Shown: one piece after another, positions 17,608 to 26,865 of the stretch
How the letters are laid out: each line of letters opens with the position of its first letter
Position numbering within the stretch: position 1 is the first letter of the stretch
NCBI GenBank assembly: GCA_947624255.1
Contig: CANQJO010000007.1
Span: 18,761-82,760 of the forward strand
Length of the DNA stretch: 64,000 nt
Origin: an uncultured Ruminococcus sp.
GTDB lineage: Bacteria; Bacillota; Clostridia; Oscillospirales; Ruminococcaceae
Reading direction: 5' to 3'
The notes under the pieces: generated by a model
What the model was told of the DNA's origin: nothing
The model's input: only the letters and a program-made list of their open reading frames with translations
The model's database searches: none
Position numbers and translations under genes: made by a program

Positions 17608-19049
17608 AACTCTGGCAGAATATTTTCCTCAGTTCACTTTGTCTCATAATACTTGCTGTGAACGTCATCTCGGTGGTGCTGCTGAACAACAGTCACCGGC
17701 TTCTCATTGAGCGAGAGCAGTCCCACGCTGTCAACGAGTTTGAATACTTTGCCGCATCGTTCTCAAACTCTGCAATATATGAGCGTCTTAAAGTCGGAAA
17801 AATAGCTCTCAGTCAGGAGGAGGTGACGAAAATTGCCTCCGATATGATCGAAAACCGCCGTCAGAAAGGCTCATCTGCCGCCATATATACCGAGGATAAA
17901 CAGCTTCTTCGGGGCGATCTCTTTCCGGAGCTTGACTCGTACAACGAGTTTTCCTCATATGTCTCGGACGTGAAAATCAGCACCGACAGCTACAGCATAC
18001 ACATCTTTGACTGCGGCACTGCACAGTATCTGACGATATGCTCGGCTCTGAAAATCGAAAGGAGCGTATACCTTATACTCACAGCAACGGATATCTCGGA
18101 GATATATGCACTGCGTGAACAGCAGACGGAATTCATTCGGCGTGTGGGAATTATTTCTGCGGCAGTGATCTCGATGATACTGCTTATTATCGTCATACTG
18201 CTCCTCAGACCGCTCAGCAGGCTCAACACCTACACCAAAGCCATCGCCGGAGGAAATTACAAGATCCGCATACGAAAAAAGGGCAGCCGGGAGTTCCGTG
18301 AGCTGGCAGGAAATATGAATATCATGGCGGACTCTATCCAAAAGAATGCGACACGGCTTGAAAAAATCGCTGAGGACAGACAGACATTTATTGCCAATCT
18401 TGCCCATGAGATGAAAACTCCCCTCACATCTATACTGGGATTTGCCGATTTGCTCCGCATAAAGAAAAACGTCAGCGACAAGGAGCGTGCCGAATATGCG
18501 AGCGTGATCGTGGAGGAGACAAAGCGTCTGCGCTCCCTCTCCGGAAAGCTCATGGAGCTTATCGCCCTCGGAAGTACAGAGACAGAGAAAAAGCCGGTCA
18601 GCCTGCCGGGAATGATAAAGGATACCGAAACTGCTCTTGCGCCGCTGCTTGCAAAAAACTCCATATCCCTGACCTGCAGCTCGGAGGATATCGTCATATC
18701 GGCTGATGAGGAGCTTTTCAAGTCACTGCTTTATAACATCATTGAGAATGCGGTCAAGGCATCGACTATAGATCAGGAGATAACGCTCAATGCCGGAATG
18801 TCGGACGGAAACGCTGTTATCGCCATTACCGATCACGGCATCGGTATGAGCGATGAGGACGCTGAAAAGGTCTTTGAGCCTTTCTACATGGTCGATAAAT
18901 CACGAAGCCGAAAAGCGGGCGGAGCAGGTCTGGGACTTGCCCTCTGCGTGAAGATCGCAAAGCTGCACAATGCCGTCCTTACCCTGAAAAGCCGTCCGGG
19001 AGAGGGCACGACCGTATATATTATCGTATCGGGAGATGAATGTCTTTGA
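17604..19049 (+). CDS. Sensor histidine kinase
   Basis: A 481-residue membrane kinase: first helix 8-27, extracytoplasmic sensor about 30-180, second helix 183-201, HAMP about 202-255, HisKA with FIANLAHEMKTPL (His268), then ATPase motifs NAVKAS (N box), DHGIGM (G1) and GGAGLGLAL (G2). The sensed signal is not evident. The ATG overlaps the stop of the response regulator (ATGA), and its own stop overlaps the start of the third gene, so all three are co-translated. Confidence 0.92.
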   Translation: MKLWQNIFLSSLCLIILAVNVISVVLLNNSHRLLIEREQSHAVNEFEYFAASFSNSAIYERLKVGKIALSQEEVTKIASDMIENRRQKGSSAAIYTEDKQLLRGDLFPELDSYNEFSSYVSDVKISTDSYSIHIFDCGTAQYLTICSALKIERSVYLILTATDISEIYALREQQTEFIRRVGIISAAVISMILLIIVILLLRPLSRLNTYTKAIAGGNYKIRIRKKGSREFRELAGNMNIMADSIQKNATRLEKIAEDRQTFIANLAHEMKTPLTSILGFADLLRIKKNVSDKERAEYASVIVEETKRLRSLSGKLMELIALGSTETEKKPVSLPGMIKDTETALAPLLAKNSISLTCSSEDIVISADEELFKSLLYNIIENAVKASTIDQEITLNAGMSDGNAVIAITDHGIGMSDEDAEKVFEPFYMVDKSRSRKAGGAGLGLALCVKIAKLHNAVLTLKSRPGEGTTVYIIVSGDECL

Positions 19050-20074
19050 AACACACCGCTTTGTTTTTCCTCCTTTTAGCAGTCATACTCTCACTGGGGT
19101 ATTACAGTGTTGACATCGCAGAATTATTCTCAAAACCCGAAATGCCAAAGGTTGTCGGGCGTGACAGTGAAAATTCCGGAGCGATATATCTATCCGAGGA
19201 AAATATCAACTTTTCTCCGATGGATATGATCGACATCTCCTCGTCAGATCGGAACCTCATCGAAATAAACAAGGAAGCAGCAGCGATATGCTCCTTTCAG
19301 CTCCGTGAAATGAGCAGATACAGACCTGAAACAAGCTATGATTTCTCTGATTTGAGCGTTGATGAAAGCCTTAAATGCAATGATGACGAATATGTCTATA
19401 TCGAGAAATTCCCCTATGTGAACGTCAACGGTCAGAGTATGTTTATGGACGCTGTTTTCGACAGTAATTGCAGCGTTGTATATCTCAGATACTATAACGG
19501 CAGTACAGCAAATATCTCGCAGGTGAACATTGAAGATGTGCTTACCGAGTTAAGTACAATGTTCAGTTCTCTCAGGTATGATCTGTCAAAGAGAGATGAC
19601 TTTTACGCAATAGCATACAATACTGCAATGAGTTACCTCATTGACGGATTTTATTTCGATCCGGACACTGTTTGCCGCCTGACACTGGAGCTGATGAGGC
19701 AGGATATTCACTCTTACGGATACAACTCCGAGCTTACATCATTCTGGCTGATGACTTCATCGGTCCTTACTATATTGGCTGCCGAAAAAGAATATATCGA
19801 AACATTTGATGATGCTGAAGAAGACTTATCCGAATATTACGAAAGTGACATCGGACAGATACTCTTATACCCGTTGGAGGACGATGCTGTGGGAACGTCA
19901 CGCATTGTGAGCGACATACTCGATGCGAGCGATTACAGGCAAATGACGGCATATACGGTACATGAAGACAGATTGTATGTCTCAATGTCCATAAATGCAA
20001 TGCGGCTTGTAATGATCTACAACATCAGCGGAGAATACTTTGAAGGCTTTTACTTTACCTCAGCTTTAGCGTAA
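19040..20074 (+). CDS. Membrane-anchored extracytoplasmic protein, third gene of a two-component operon
   Basis: A 344-residue protein with one N-terminal membrane helix (about 5-23) and no lipobox, so the remaining 320 residues should lie outside the membrane as a signal anchor. The body is acidic and rich in Asp, Ser and Tyr; I recognise no domain. Its start overlaps the kinase stop by 10 bases, so expression is tied to the kinase. By position it may modulate the kinase, as accessory proteins do in some Firmicute cell-envelope sensors, but this is inference. No close alternative identity suggests itself. Confidence 0.8.
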   Translation: MSLKHTALFFLLLAVILSLGYYSVDIAELFSKPEMPKVVGRDSENSGAIYLSEENINFSPMDMIDISSSDRNLIEINKEAAAICSFQLREMSRYRPETSYDFSDLSVDESLKCNDDEYVYIEKFPYVNVNGQSMFMDAVFDSNCSVVYLRYYNGSTANISQVNIEDVLTELSTMFSSLRYDLSKRDDFYAIAYNTAMSYLIDGFYFDPDTVCRLTLELMRQDIHSYGYNSELTSFWLMTSSVLTILAAEKEYIETFDDAEEDLSEYYESDIGQILLYPLEDDAVGTSRIVSDILDASDYRQMTAYTVHEDRLYVSMSINAMRLVMIYNISGEYFEGFYFTSALA

Positions 20075-20165
20075 TGCAGTCTCCCGCCTTGCAAAGCCGG
20101 ATCTATAGCAACTTCGATGTTTTATGCTGCAATTTTCTCTCTTCAAAAAAACTTGCAGTTTTCTA

Positions 20166-20194
20166 TTGACATTTCCGGAAATATGTATTATAAT
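20166..20194 (+). promoter_or_regulatory. Promoter of the metK transcript
   Basis: Perfect TTGACA and TATAAT with a 17-base spacer, ending about 10 bases before the riboswitch aptamer begins. Confidence 0.9.
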
Positions 20195-20203
20195 ACAAAT
20201 ATA

Positions 20204-20337
20204 ACCTTATCAAGAGCGGCGGAGGAAACAGGTCCTGTGAAGCCCGGCAACCTGACTTTATGATGACTTTCCCACAAATGTGGACGGATATCATACAGAA
20301 AAGGTGCTAATTCCTGCGGTATTTCCGGAAGATGAGG
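20204..20337 (+). ncRNA. SAM-I (S-box) riboswitch
   Basis: The aptamer opens with CCTTATCAAGAG and closes with GATGAGG, which pair as stem P1. Inside are the conserved blocks GGAGG, GAAGCCCGGCAACC and AAGGTGCTAATTCC, the standard signature of the S-box. It binds S-adenosylmethionine and is followed at once by an intrinsic terminator and metK, so when SAM is plentiful the transcript should stop before the synthetase gene. Recognition is by motif; the fold was not computed. Confidence 0.95.
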
Positions 20338-20355
20338 ATTTTCAAAAAAAATCAG

Positions 20356-20380
20356 AGCGTCCCGGTCGGGGCGCTTTTTT
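20356..20380 (+). terminator. Riboswitch-controlled terminator before metK
   Basis: Stem AGCGTCCC / GGGGCGCT followed by six T. Placed between the aptamer and the metK ribosome-binding site, it is the expected expression platform. Confidence 0.88.
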
Positions 20381-20416
20381 GCGGCATATGCCGTTATCAC
20401 CAAAGGAGGTTTTTCC

Positions 20417-21607
20417 ATGAGCAAAAAATTTTTCACATCAGAGTCTGTCACTGAGGGACATCCCGATAAGATCTGTGACCAGATCTCTGATGCTATACTT
20501 GATTCTATCCTTGAACAGGACAAGCTGGGCAGGGTTGCCTGCGAGACTATTGTCACCACCGGAATGATCCTGTGTATGGGAGAGATATCCACCACGGCTG
20601 ATATAGACATTCCGAAGATCGCTCGTCAGGTAGTTATCGACATCGGCTACGACAGAGCAAAGTACGGCTTTGACGGTCATACCTGCTCAGTGCTAACAAC
20701 TATGGACGGTCAGTCACCCGATATCGCAATGGGAGTGAACGAGGCTTTTGAATACAGAGAGAACAACGCAGAATCTGACGGACTCTCCAACGGCGCAGGA
20801 GATCAGGGCATTATGTTCGGATTTGCCTGCAATGAAACTCCGGAGCTTATGCCTCTGCCTATATCTCTTGCTCACAAGCTTGCAATGAAACTCACTGAGG
20901 TGAGAAAAAACGGTACGCTGAGATACCTCCGCCCCGACGGAAAATCACAGGTTACTGTTGAGTACGATGACGGAAAGCCCGTAAGAGTCGATGCTGTCGT
21001 TATCTCCTCACAGCACTCGGCAGATATCACTCTCAGTCAGCTCAGGAGCGATATCGAGGAATTTGTCATCAGGGAGGTCATACCTGCCGAACTTATGGAC
21101 GAGAACACCAGATTCTACATAAATCCCACCGGACGTTTCGTTGTGGGCGGACCGCAGGGCGACAGCGGACTTACCGGACGGAAGATAATCGTTGACACCT
21201 ACGGCGGATACTCACGTCACGGCGGCGGAGCGTTCAGCGGAAAAGATCCCACCAAGGTAGACCGTTCGGCAGCGTATGCTGCACGGTATATCGCCAAAAA
21301 TATTGTTGCAGCCGGACTTGCCGAAAAGTGCGAAGTCCAGTTGTCATATGCTATCGGAGTGGCTAAGCCTGTTTCAGTGCTTGTTGATACCTTCGGCACG
21401 GGAAGCGTTGACGAGGACAAGCTCTCGGAGGCAATTCAGCGTGTGTTTGATCTCCGTCCGACAGCGATAATAGAGATGCTCGACCTAAGAAAGCCCCAAT
21501 ACCGTCAGCTTGCCGCATACGGTCATATGGGACGGGAGGATCTCGGCACCGCATGGGAGAAGACAGACAAAACCGATGCTATAATTGCCGCATTGCAGGA
21601 ACTCTGA
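20417..21607 (+). CDS. metK: S-adenosylmethionine synthetase
   Basis: A 396-residue enzyme of normal length that makes S-adenosylmethionine from methionine and ATP. Hallmarks: [17 protein letters not shown] at the N-terminus, [10 protein letters not shown] (P-loop hexapeptide type) near residue 120, and [16 protein letters not shown] near 270. An AAAGGAGG site precedes the ATG. Expression is controlled by the SAM-I riboswitch directly upstream, giving feedback by its own product. It is monocistronic, with a terminator right after. Confidence 0.98.
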   Translation: MSKKFFTSESVTEGHPDKICDQISDAILDSILEQDKLGRVACETIVTTGMILCMGEISTTADIDIPKIARQVVIDIGYDRAKYGFDGHTCSVLTTMDGQSPDIAMGVNEAFEYRENNAESDGLSNGAGDQGIMFGFACNETPELMPLPISLAHKLAMKLTEVRKNGTLRYLRPDGKSQVTVEYDDGKPVRVDAVVISSQHSADITLSQLRSDIEEFVIREVIPAELMDENTRFYINPTGRFVVGGPQGDSGLTGRKIIVDTYGGYSRHGGGAFSGKDPTKVDRSAAYAARYIAKNIVAAGLAEKCEVQLSYAIGVAKPVSVLVDTFGTGSVDEDKLSEAIQRVFDLRPTAIIEMLDLRKPQYRQLAAYGHMGREDLGTAWEKTDKTDAIIAALQEL

Positions 21608-21617
21608 AAATACGGAT

Positions 21618-21653
21618 AAAGGCAGCACCGCATTTGCGCAGTGCTGCCTTTTC
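21618..21653 (+). terminator. Terminator of metK
   Basis: Stem AAAGGCAGCAC / GTGCTGCCTTT with a short loop and a T-rich tail, 10 bases after the metK stop. Confidence 0.9.
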
Positions 21654-21993
21654 TTAAAAGTCGTACAAGGATCCTCATTATCCCGGATTTTAGAGTGAAA
21701 TCAGTATTCAGAAGCTAAAGTACATCATATGGCAAAAAAAGCTGAGGTACGCCGGCTTCCGAGGAAATTTTGTGAACATAACAGAAGAGCCTCCGTTTAA
21801 GGAAGCTCATCTGCCATGATATAGGGATTATTGGGGATTTAATAATAAGTGGGTGGGGTATCCCACTTACTACCATAAAATCAGGCTTTAGGAGATCGCT
21901 CCAAGACCACTCCGGGACTCCGGAACCGCTCCCCTTCAGCAATTAAATTATAAAGCACAAATGTGATAGCTTTGTGAAATTTATTGTAATTTC
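21654..21993. other. Intergenic region between metK and the second two-component system
   Basis: About 340 bases between two convergent genes. I see no supported gene. A short inverted repeat AAGTGGG/CCCACTT lies near 21848-21872 without a T tract. A 75-codon minus-strand frame here lacks a ribosome-binding site and shows no family features. Confidence 0.6.
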
Positions 21994-23472
21994 TCACTTC
22001 CGTTTTGTAAATTTTTCGTAAACATCTTTTGAACGTTTAACATAGCCGTCGATCCTGAACCAGAAAACCGATCCCTTGCCCGGAGTGCTCCTTACACCGT
22101 AATCGTAATTATGCAGCTTCAGTACCGCCTTGACGATAGAGAGCCCCAATCCTGTGCCGACGACCTCACGTTTATGATTTTCCGAACGATAATATTTGTC
22201 AAAGATCAGCTTGATCTTTTCCTCCTCGATGCCGTCGCCGGTGTCCTCCACCTCGATCAGAACGCCGTCGGGAGTGTTTATCTGCCGGACGAACACCTGC
22301 TTATCCTCACCGGTATAATTTATCGCATTATTGATGAGATTATATATTACCTGTTCGATCTTTAGTACATCGCACCGGACGATGCGCTCCTCATCGGGAG
22401 TGAATTTTATGCTATAGCCCATTTTTTCGGATATACCGTGAAAACGTTCGATTATTTCATTGAGCTTTCCTCTGATCTCGAACTCCGACAGATTGAGCTT
22501 TTGCTTGCCGCTTTCCAGTTTTGAAAGGTCAAGTATGTCGTTTACCAGCAGAGCAAGTCTGTCTGTCTCACTTATGATTATCTCCAGATGCTCGTTCCGC
22601 TTCACGGGATTATCACCGGAGAGATCACGTATCATTTCGGCATATGCTTTCAGCATAGTCAGAGGCGTTCTCAAATCGTGGGAGACATTGGCAATAAGAT
22701 CACGCTGCATGGTATCCACTCGTGACAGCTCATTCTCAGCATACGTAAGTGTGTCAGCAAGTTTTTTTGCCTCAAGATATCCATATCCATCGAATCTTGC
22801 GGTAAAATCGCCCTTGGCAAGACGCTCTGCCGATCCGGTTATCTGTGTTATGGGACGTGCGATCCTTCGTGACAAGTACAATGATATTATGAACGCCATT
22901 ACCATCAGCAGAATAGTTATCTCCATAAGCTGCCGCTTTATGATAGATACCGTTGATCCCACCGGCACAAGTGCGGAATTTATCAGCAGATATCCTGACG
23001 GATCATCGGGATCTCCCAGAGTTCTGCCGTAGACAAGCATATCGTAGCCGCTCCTCGGATTCTTTATCTTATACCGAACGGTCTTGTCGGGACTCGCCGT
23101 GATATTTACAACATATATGTGCGTACCGTTGCTTCTGCCGTGGATCAGGCAGTCTCCGAGGACCTCTCTCGAGCTGACGGATCTGCCGTATCTGTCAAGT
23201 ATCTCAATGCAGAAATCATTATCGACTGCCACATCGGTAAGCAGATCTGAAAAGCTGTCCTGTTCCATTGTCTCATATGCATTGGCGATCTTATCGGCAC
23301 ACCTTGCAGCAGAGCTCGTTTTCATTCTCTCATAGAATTTTTCAAGAAAGAGTATCTGAAAAACCCACAGCAGCACGAATACTGCCACTGTGAATACTAT
23401 GAAATACGTCCAGATCTTGAATTTCAGAGGCATACGGCTATTAAGGCTTTTCAGCTTCTCAATCAGCTTCAA
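21994..23472 (-). CDS. Sensor histidine kinase
   Basis: A 492-residue membrane kinase: helix 1 about 21-42, extracytoplasmic sensor about 45-180, helix 2 about 182-201, HAMP, HisKA with LIANVSHDLRTPL (His265), and ATPase motifs NAINYT, DTGDGI and GTGLGLSI. Layout resembles PhoR/ResE-like kinases, but the signal is not recognisable. It overlaps the response regulator by 14 bases and is its partner. Confidence 0.93.
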   Translation of the reverse strand: MKLIEKLKSLNSRMPLKFKIWTYFIVFTVAVFVLLWVFQILFLEKFYERMKTSSAARCADKIANAYETMEQDSFSDLLTDVAVDNDFCIEILDRYGRSVSSREVLGDCLIHGRSNGTHIYVVNITASPDKTVRYKIKNPRSGYDMLVYGRTLGDPDDPSGYLLINSALVPVGSTVSIIKRQLMEITILLMVMAFIISLYLSRRIARPITQITGSAERLAKGDFTARFDGYGYLEAKKLADTLTYAENELSRVDTMQRDLIANVSHDLRTPLTMLKAYAEMIRDLSGDNPVKRNEHLEIIISETDRLALLVNDILDLSKLESGKQKLNLSEFEIRGKLNEIIERFHGISEKMGYSIKFTPDEERIVRCDVLKIEQVIYNLINNAINYTGEDKQVFVRQINTPDGVLIEVEDTGDGIEEEKIKLIFDKYYRSENHKREVVGTGLGLSIVKAVLKLHNYDYGVRSTPGKGSVFWFRIDGYVKRSKDVYEKFTKRK

Positions 23473-24130
23473 ATTTATACCCCATTCCCCTGAGTGTTAC
23501 TATGAATTTTCTGTATTCTCCCAGACTGTTGCGCAGCATTTTTATATGAGTATCGACCGTTCTGTCATCGCCGAAGAAGTCATAGCCCCACACCTCCTCC
23601 AGCAGCTTGTCCCTTGACAGTGCTATATTCTTGTTTTTCACAAGGAAAAAGAGCAGATCGTACTCCTTTGGCGTCATAGAAGCTCTTTCGCCGTTTACAT
23701 AGACCTCTCTTCCCGAGATATCCACATCAAGCCCTTCAAATTTGTACCGGTCGCTGATCTCCTTAGCTCCGGAGTCACGCTTCAGGACAGCTTTGACTCT
23801 TGCCATCAGCTCTTTGGGTGAAAACGGCTTGACAACGTAATCGTCCACACCTATCTCAAATCCGAAGAGCTTATCGTACTCCTCACCTCTTGCCGAGAGC
23901 ATGATGACAGGGATATTCTTTGACTTACGTATCTCCTTGCAGGCAGAGTAGCCGTCAAGTCTCGGCATCATAACGTCCATTATGATGAGGTCAAAGTCAT
24001 TGTCAGTGCATAGCTTGACAGCCTCCATGCCGTTTGAAGCCTCTGACACCTGATGCCCCTCGAACTCGGCGTATTCACGAACCACCTTACGGATATTTGC
24101 TTCATCATCAACTATCAAAATATGTGCCAT
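23459..24130 (-). CDS. OmpR-family response regulator
   Basis: A 223-residue regulator starting MAHILIVDDE. The receiver has LIIMDVMMPRLDG with the phospho-acceptor Asp and YVVKPFSP; the winged-helix output domain ends VDTHIKMLRNSL and MGYKFE. The start at 24130 follows AGGAGG by about 9 bases; a longer frame up to 24199 has no such support. It overlaps the kinase gene and precedes it in the same transcript. Confidence 0.93.
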   Translation of the reverse strand: MAHILIVDDEANIRKVVREYAEFEGHQVSEASNGMEAVKLCTDNDFDLIIMDVMMPRLDGYSACKEIRKSKNIPVIMLSARGEEYDKLFGFEIGVDDYVVKPFSPKELMARVKAVLKRDSGAKEISDRYKFEGLDVDISGREVYVNGERASMTPKEYDLLFFLVKNKNIALSRDKLLEEVWGYDFFGDDRTVDTHIKMLRNSLGEYRKFIVTLRGMGYKFEAD

Positions 24131-24264
24131 GCGTAAATTACCTCCTATATCTCTTAATAACTCTATTATAACATTATAGTGGGGAAAAGTGTATATCACG
24201 TGAAAAATTTCTGTGACTTTTAAGATAATTTTATAAAATCTGTCACGGAAATCAAAAAAAGTGA

Positions 24265-24293
24265 TTGACTTTTTCGGTAATATTTGCTATAAT
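24265..24293 (+). promoter_or_regulatory. Promoter of the GGDEF-EAL gene
   Basis: TTGACT and TATAAT spaced by 17 bases, leaving a leader of about 85 bases with GC-rich repeats (GCTGCCGCTTTGCCGC) before the GTG start. I could not match that leader to a known riboswitch. Confidence 0.8.
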
Positions 24294-24383
24294 AAACTTG
24301 TGTGGATCTTTGCGCTGCCGCTTTGCCGCTTAAAACCTGCCGGAAAGTGCGGACAAAAACAAGACTGAAAGGAGACGGTATCG

Positions 24384-26831
24384 GTGAAAAACAATAATTC
24401 TCTGGCTTCATCACTTGTTATAACCGTCGCTACAGGAATTGTCATAGCCTATTGCTACTTTTATCCCGACTACGCAACGGCAGCAATACTGATATATCTT
24501 TCAACGCTCATCTTCATGACACTGAGCCTTTCCCTGATAGGCTGGCTCTACAAGAAGAACCGCTCCTCCGTGGACGATACCGATATTGCTGATATAGCCG
24601 AAAATCTGAACACTGAAATGATCCTCTGGACTGATGATCTCTCCTATATCCATATAAATAAGAAGCTGCGCAGTCACCTCGGATACGATGAAACTATCCC
24701 CGATCCCAAGGCTGCCCTTATGACGGTATTCGGAGCAGGCTGCAAAAAATCCAAGAAAACGGAAGAGGATCGGCAGTCCGCCTCATCCGATGATACTAAA
24801 CCTGCGGACATTGCCGAGGAGTCTCCCGCAGAAAAGCAGCCGGGAGATACCGCTGATAAGGCTGATAGATCCGGTAAATCAGATAAAAAGGCTCGCAGGA
24901 AAAACAAAAAGCTCGCTAAAGCCGAAAAGAAAAAGGCTAAAAAATCAAGAAAGATCATCACCCGTGAAGAACAAAAGCTCATTGACGAGGTCATCAGCAA
25001 GGCGGCTTCGGGAGCGTCGTTCGAGGCAAGATTCAGGAATAAAAGGAATTCAACGGTAACTATAGCATGGAGCACCTCCCTTGTAAAAAGACGCCGGAAA
25101 AATACGCTCTACCTCAGTACCGGCTTCAATATGACCGAGATCCGGAAAATGCGGCTTAACCTCAACAATGCAAGCGACCTCTTCAACTCCTCCATGGAGC
25201 TGGCAGAGATCGGCGTTATCATGAGCACCGATAAAAAGAAATTCCGTGTTTCGCCCGAAATGGTGCGTATGCTCGGGCTTCGCAGCAGCAGTCTCTCGCT
25301 GAACGAAATACGATCCATCATTCACCCTAACGATCGTATACAGTTCGACAGCGCTATGAGCTCTAAGGACACAAAGGACGTAAAGAGCATTGATATGCGT
25401 ATCAAATCGGCAAACAGCATATACCGCTGGTACTCATTCAGATATAAATTCATTGAGGGTACAAAGGGAAATCTGCCCCTGTTCGGCGGAACGATCATTG
25501 ATGTCACTCAGGAGCACGAAAAGGATATGCTCATTGAGCGACTCGCCTACATTGACGAGGTGACAGAGATCGCCAACCGCAATAAGCTCATGGATGCAGG
25601 ACAGAAACTCTACGAATGCTGCGGTTTGCTGGATTACTCCTATTATATAATAGTTTTCGATATTGACCGCTTTCACATCATCAACGATACGTGCGGCTAC
25701 AGCAACGGAAACTATATCCTTAAAAATTTTGCCCATACGCTCTATAAATGCGTGACACCCGGCGGTCTTGCTGCACGTATCAGCGGCGATAACTTTGCCT
25801 TGGTGCTCCGTGATTACGGCGATGATGAGCTTCCGCTCAGGACTGCTCACACCATTCAGGACGAGTTTGCCAAGCTCGCTGTAGATGAGTTCTCCTCAAT
25901 AAGCCTGAGCTGCTCTGCCGGATACTCACGTATGCCTGCCGACGGCGAATCATTCCTTGATGTTTTGGAACACGCAGAATTTGCGCTGAAATCCGGCAGC
26001 GGCAACCGCAGCATATTCGGCTATTCGCCAAGTATGCATGACTCCATTATCGGCAATACCGAAATGGAGAAATCCCTTGCTGTGGCTATCGACAGGAACG
26101 AGCTGAAGCTGTTCTATCAGCCGAAGATAGATCTTGAAACAGGCAAGATCATGGGCGTTGAGGCTCTTATACGCTGGATAAAGCCCGATGGCACGATCAT
26201 CAATCCCGATCAGTTCGTACCGATAGCTGAAAGCTCCCACCTCATCGGCAAAATAAGCGAATTCGTCCTTAACGAGGGCTGCCGTCAGAACAAGCTGTGG
26301 CAGAAAATGGGCTTTCCGGAGATCGTTATGTCCATAAATTTCACCTCTACGGACTTCTATCAGGCCGATCTCAAGGAAAAAGTCTTTGAAGCTCTTGCAA
26401 AATCAGGTCTTGAGCCGAAATGGCTGGAGGTGGAGCTGACAGAGACTCTTGCTCTCCACGATATTGATTTTGCCGTTTCACAGATGAACAAACTTCGTGA
26501 ATTAGGCGTAAAGCTGGCTATGGACGACTTCGGCACGGGATATTCCTCTCTGAGCTACCTTCAGATCCTTCCGATAACTCTGCTGAAGCTCGACCGCTCG
26601 TTCATCACCGACATTGAGCATGACAACATAGCATATGAGATAGTTTCGGCTGTCATCAGGATCGCAAAATCCAAGAAAATAGAGACTATTGCCGAGGGCA
26701 TAGAAAATCCGACACAGGAGGAGATACTCCGCATGGCAGGCTGCGATTACGCACAGGGTTTCTTATATGGAAAGCCCATGCCGCCGGAGAAATTGGAAAA
26801 GCTCTTTGACAGCTATATGAAACAAAACTAA
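24384..26831 (+). CDS. Membrane PAS-GGDEF-EAL protein, probable c-di-GMP phosphodiesterase
   Basis: An 815-residue protein. Two membrane helices (about 10-55) are followed by a very basic, charged stretch (about 120-200, rich in Lys, Ala, Asp), a PAS-like fold (about 262-380), a GGDEF domain and an EAL domain (about 560-810). The GGDEF signature is degenerate, SGDNF (467-471), so cyclase activity is unlikely. The EAL domain keeps EALIRW, the DDFGTGYSS loop, KLDRS and AEGIE, so it should hydrolyse cyclic di-GMP. The GTG start is 9 bases after AGGAG. It is followed after 34 bases by the phosphofructokinase gene. Confidence 0.92.
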   Translation: MKNNNSLASSLVITVATGIVIAYCYFYPDYATAAILIYLSTLIFMTLSLSLIGWLYKKNRSSVDDTDIADIAENLNTEMILWTDDLSYIHINKKLRSHLGYDETIPDPKAALMTVFGAGCKKSKKTEEDRQSASSDDTKPADIAEESPAEKQPGDTADKADRSGKSDKKARRKNKKLAKAEKKKAKKSRKIITREEQKLIDEVISKAASGASFEARFRNKRNSTVTIAWSTSLVKRRRKNTLYLSTGFNMTEIRKMRLNLNNASDLFNSSMELAEIGVIMSTDKKKFRVSPEMVRMLGLRSSSLSLNEIRSIIHPNDRIQFDSAMSSKDTKDVKSIDMRIKSANSIYRWYSFRYKFIEGTKGNLPLFGGTIIDVTQEHEKDMLIERLAYIDEVTEIANRNKLMDAGQKLYECCGLLDYSYYIIVFDIDRFHIINDTCGYSNGNYILKNFAHTLYKCVTPGGLAARISGDNFALVLRDYGDDELPLRTAHTIQDEFAKLAVDEFSSISLSCSAGYSRMPADGESFLDVLEHAEFALKSGSGNRSIFGYSPSMHDSIIGNTEMEKSLAVAIDRNELKLFYQPKIDLETGKIMGVEALIRWIKPDGTIINPDQFVPIAESSHLIGKISEFVLNEGCRQNKLWQKMGFPEIVMSINFTSTDFYQADLKEKVFEALAKSGLEPKWLEVELTETLALHDIDFAVSQMNKLRELGVKLAMDDFGTGYSSLSYLQILPITLLKLDRSFITDIEHDNIAYEIVSAVIRIAKSKKIETIAEGIENPTQEEILRMAGCDYAQGFLYGKPMPPEKLEKLFDSYMKQN

Positions 26832-26865
26832 TTCGGCTGTGCCGATATAACAGGAGGTATAAATC

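Noticed and set aside
21715..21942. 75-codon minus-strand reading frame after metK
   Set aside because: No ribosome-binding site, no family resemblance, and located in an otherwise empty convergent gap.
24294..24383. Possible cyclic-di-GMP riboswitch before the EAL gene
   Set aside because: Short GC-rich repeats are present, but the conserved blocks of the GEMM class I and class II aptamers are not.
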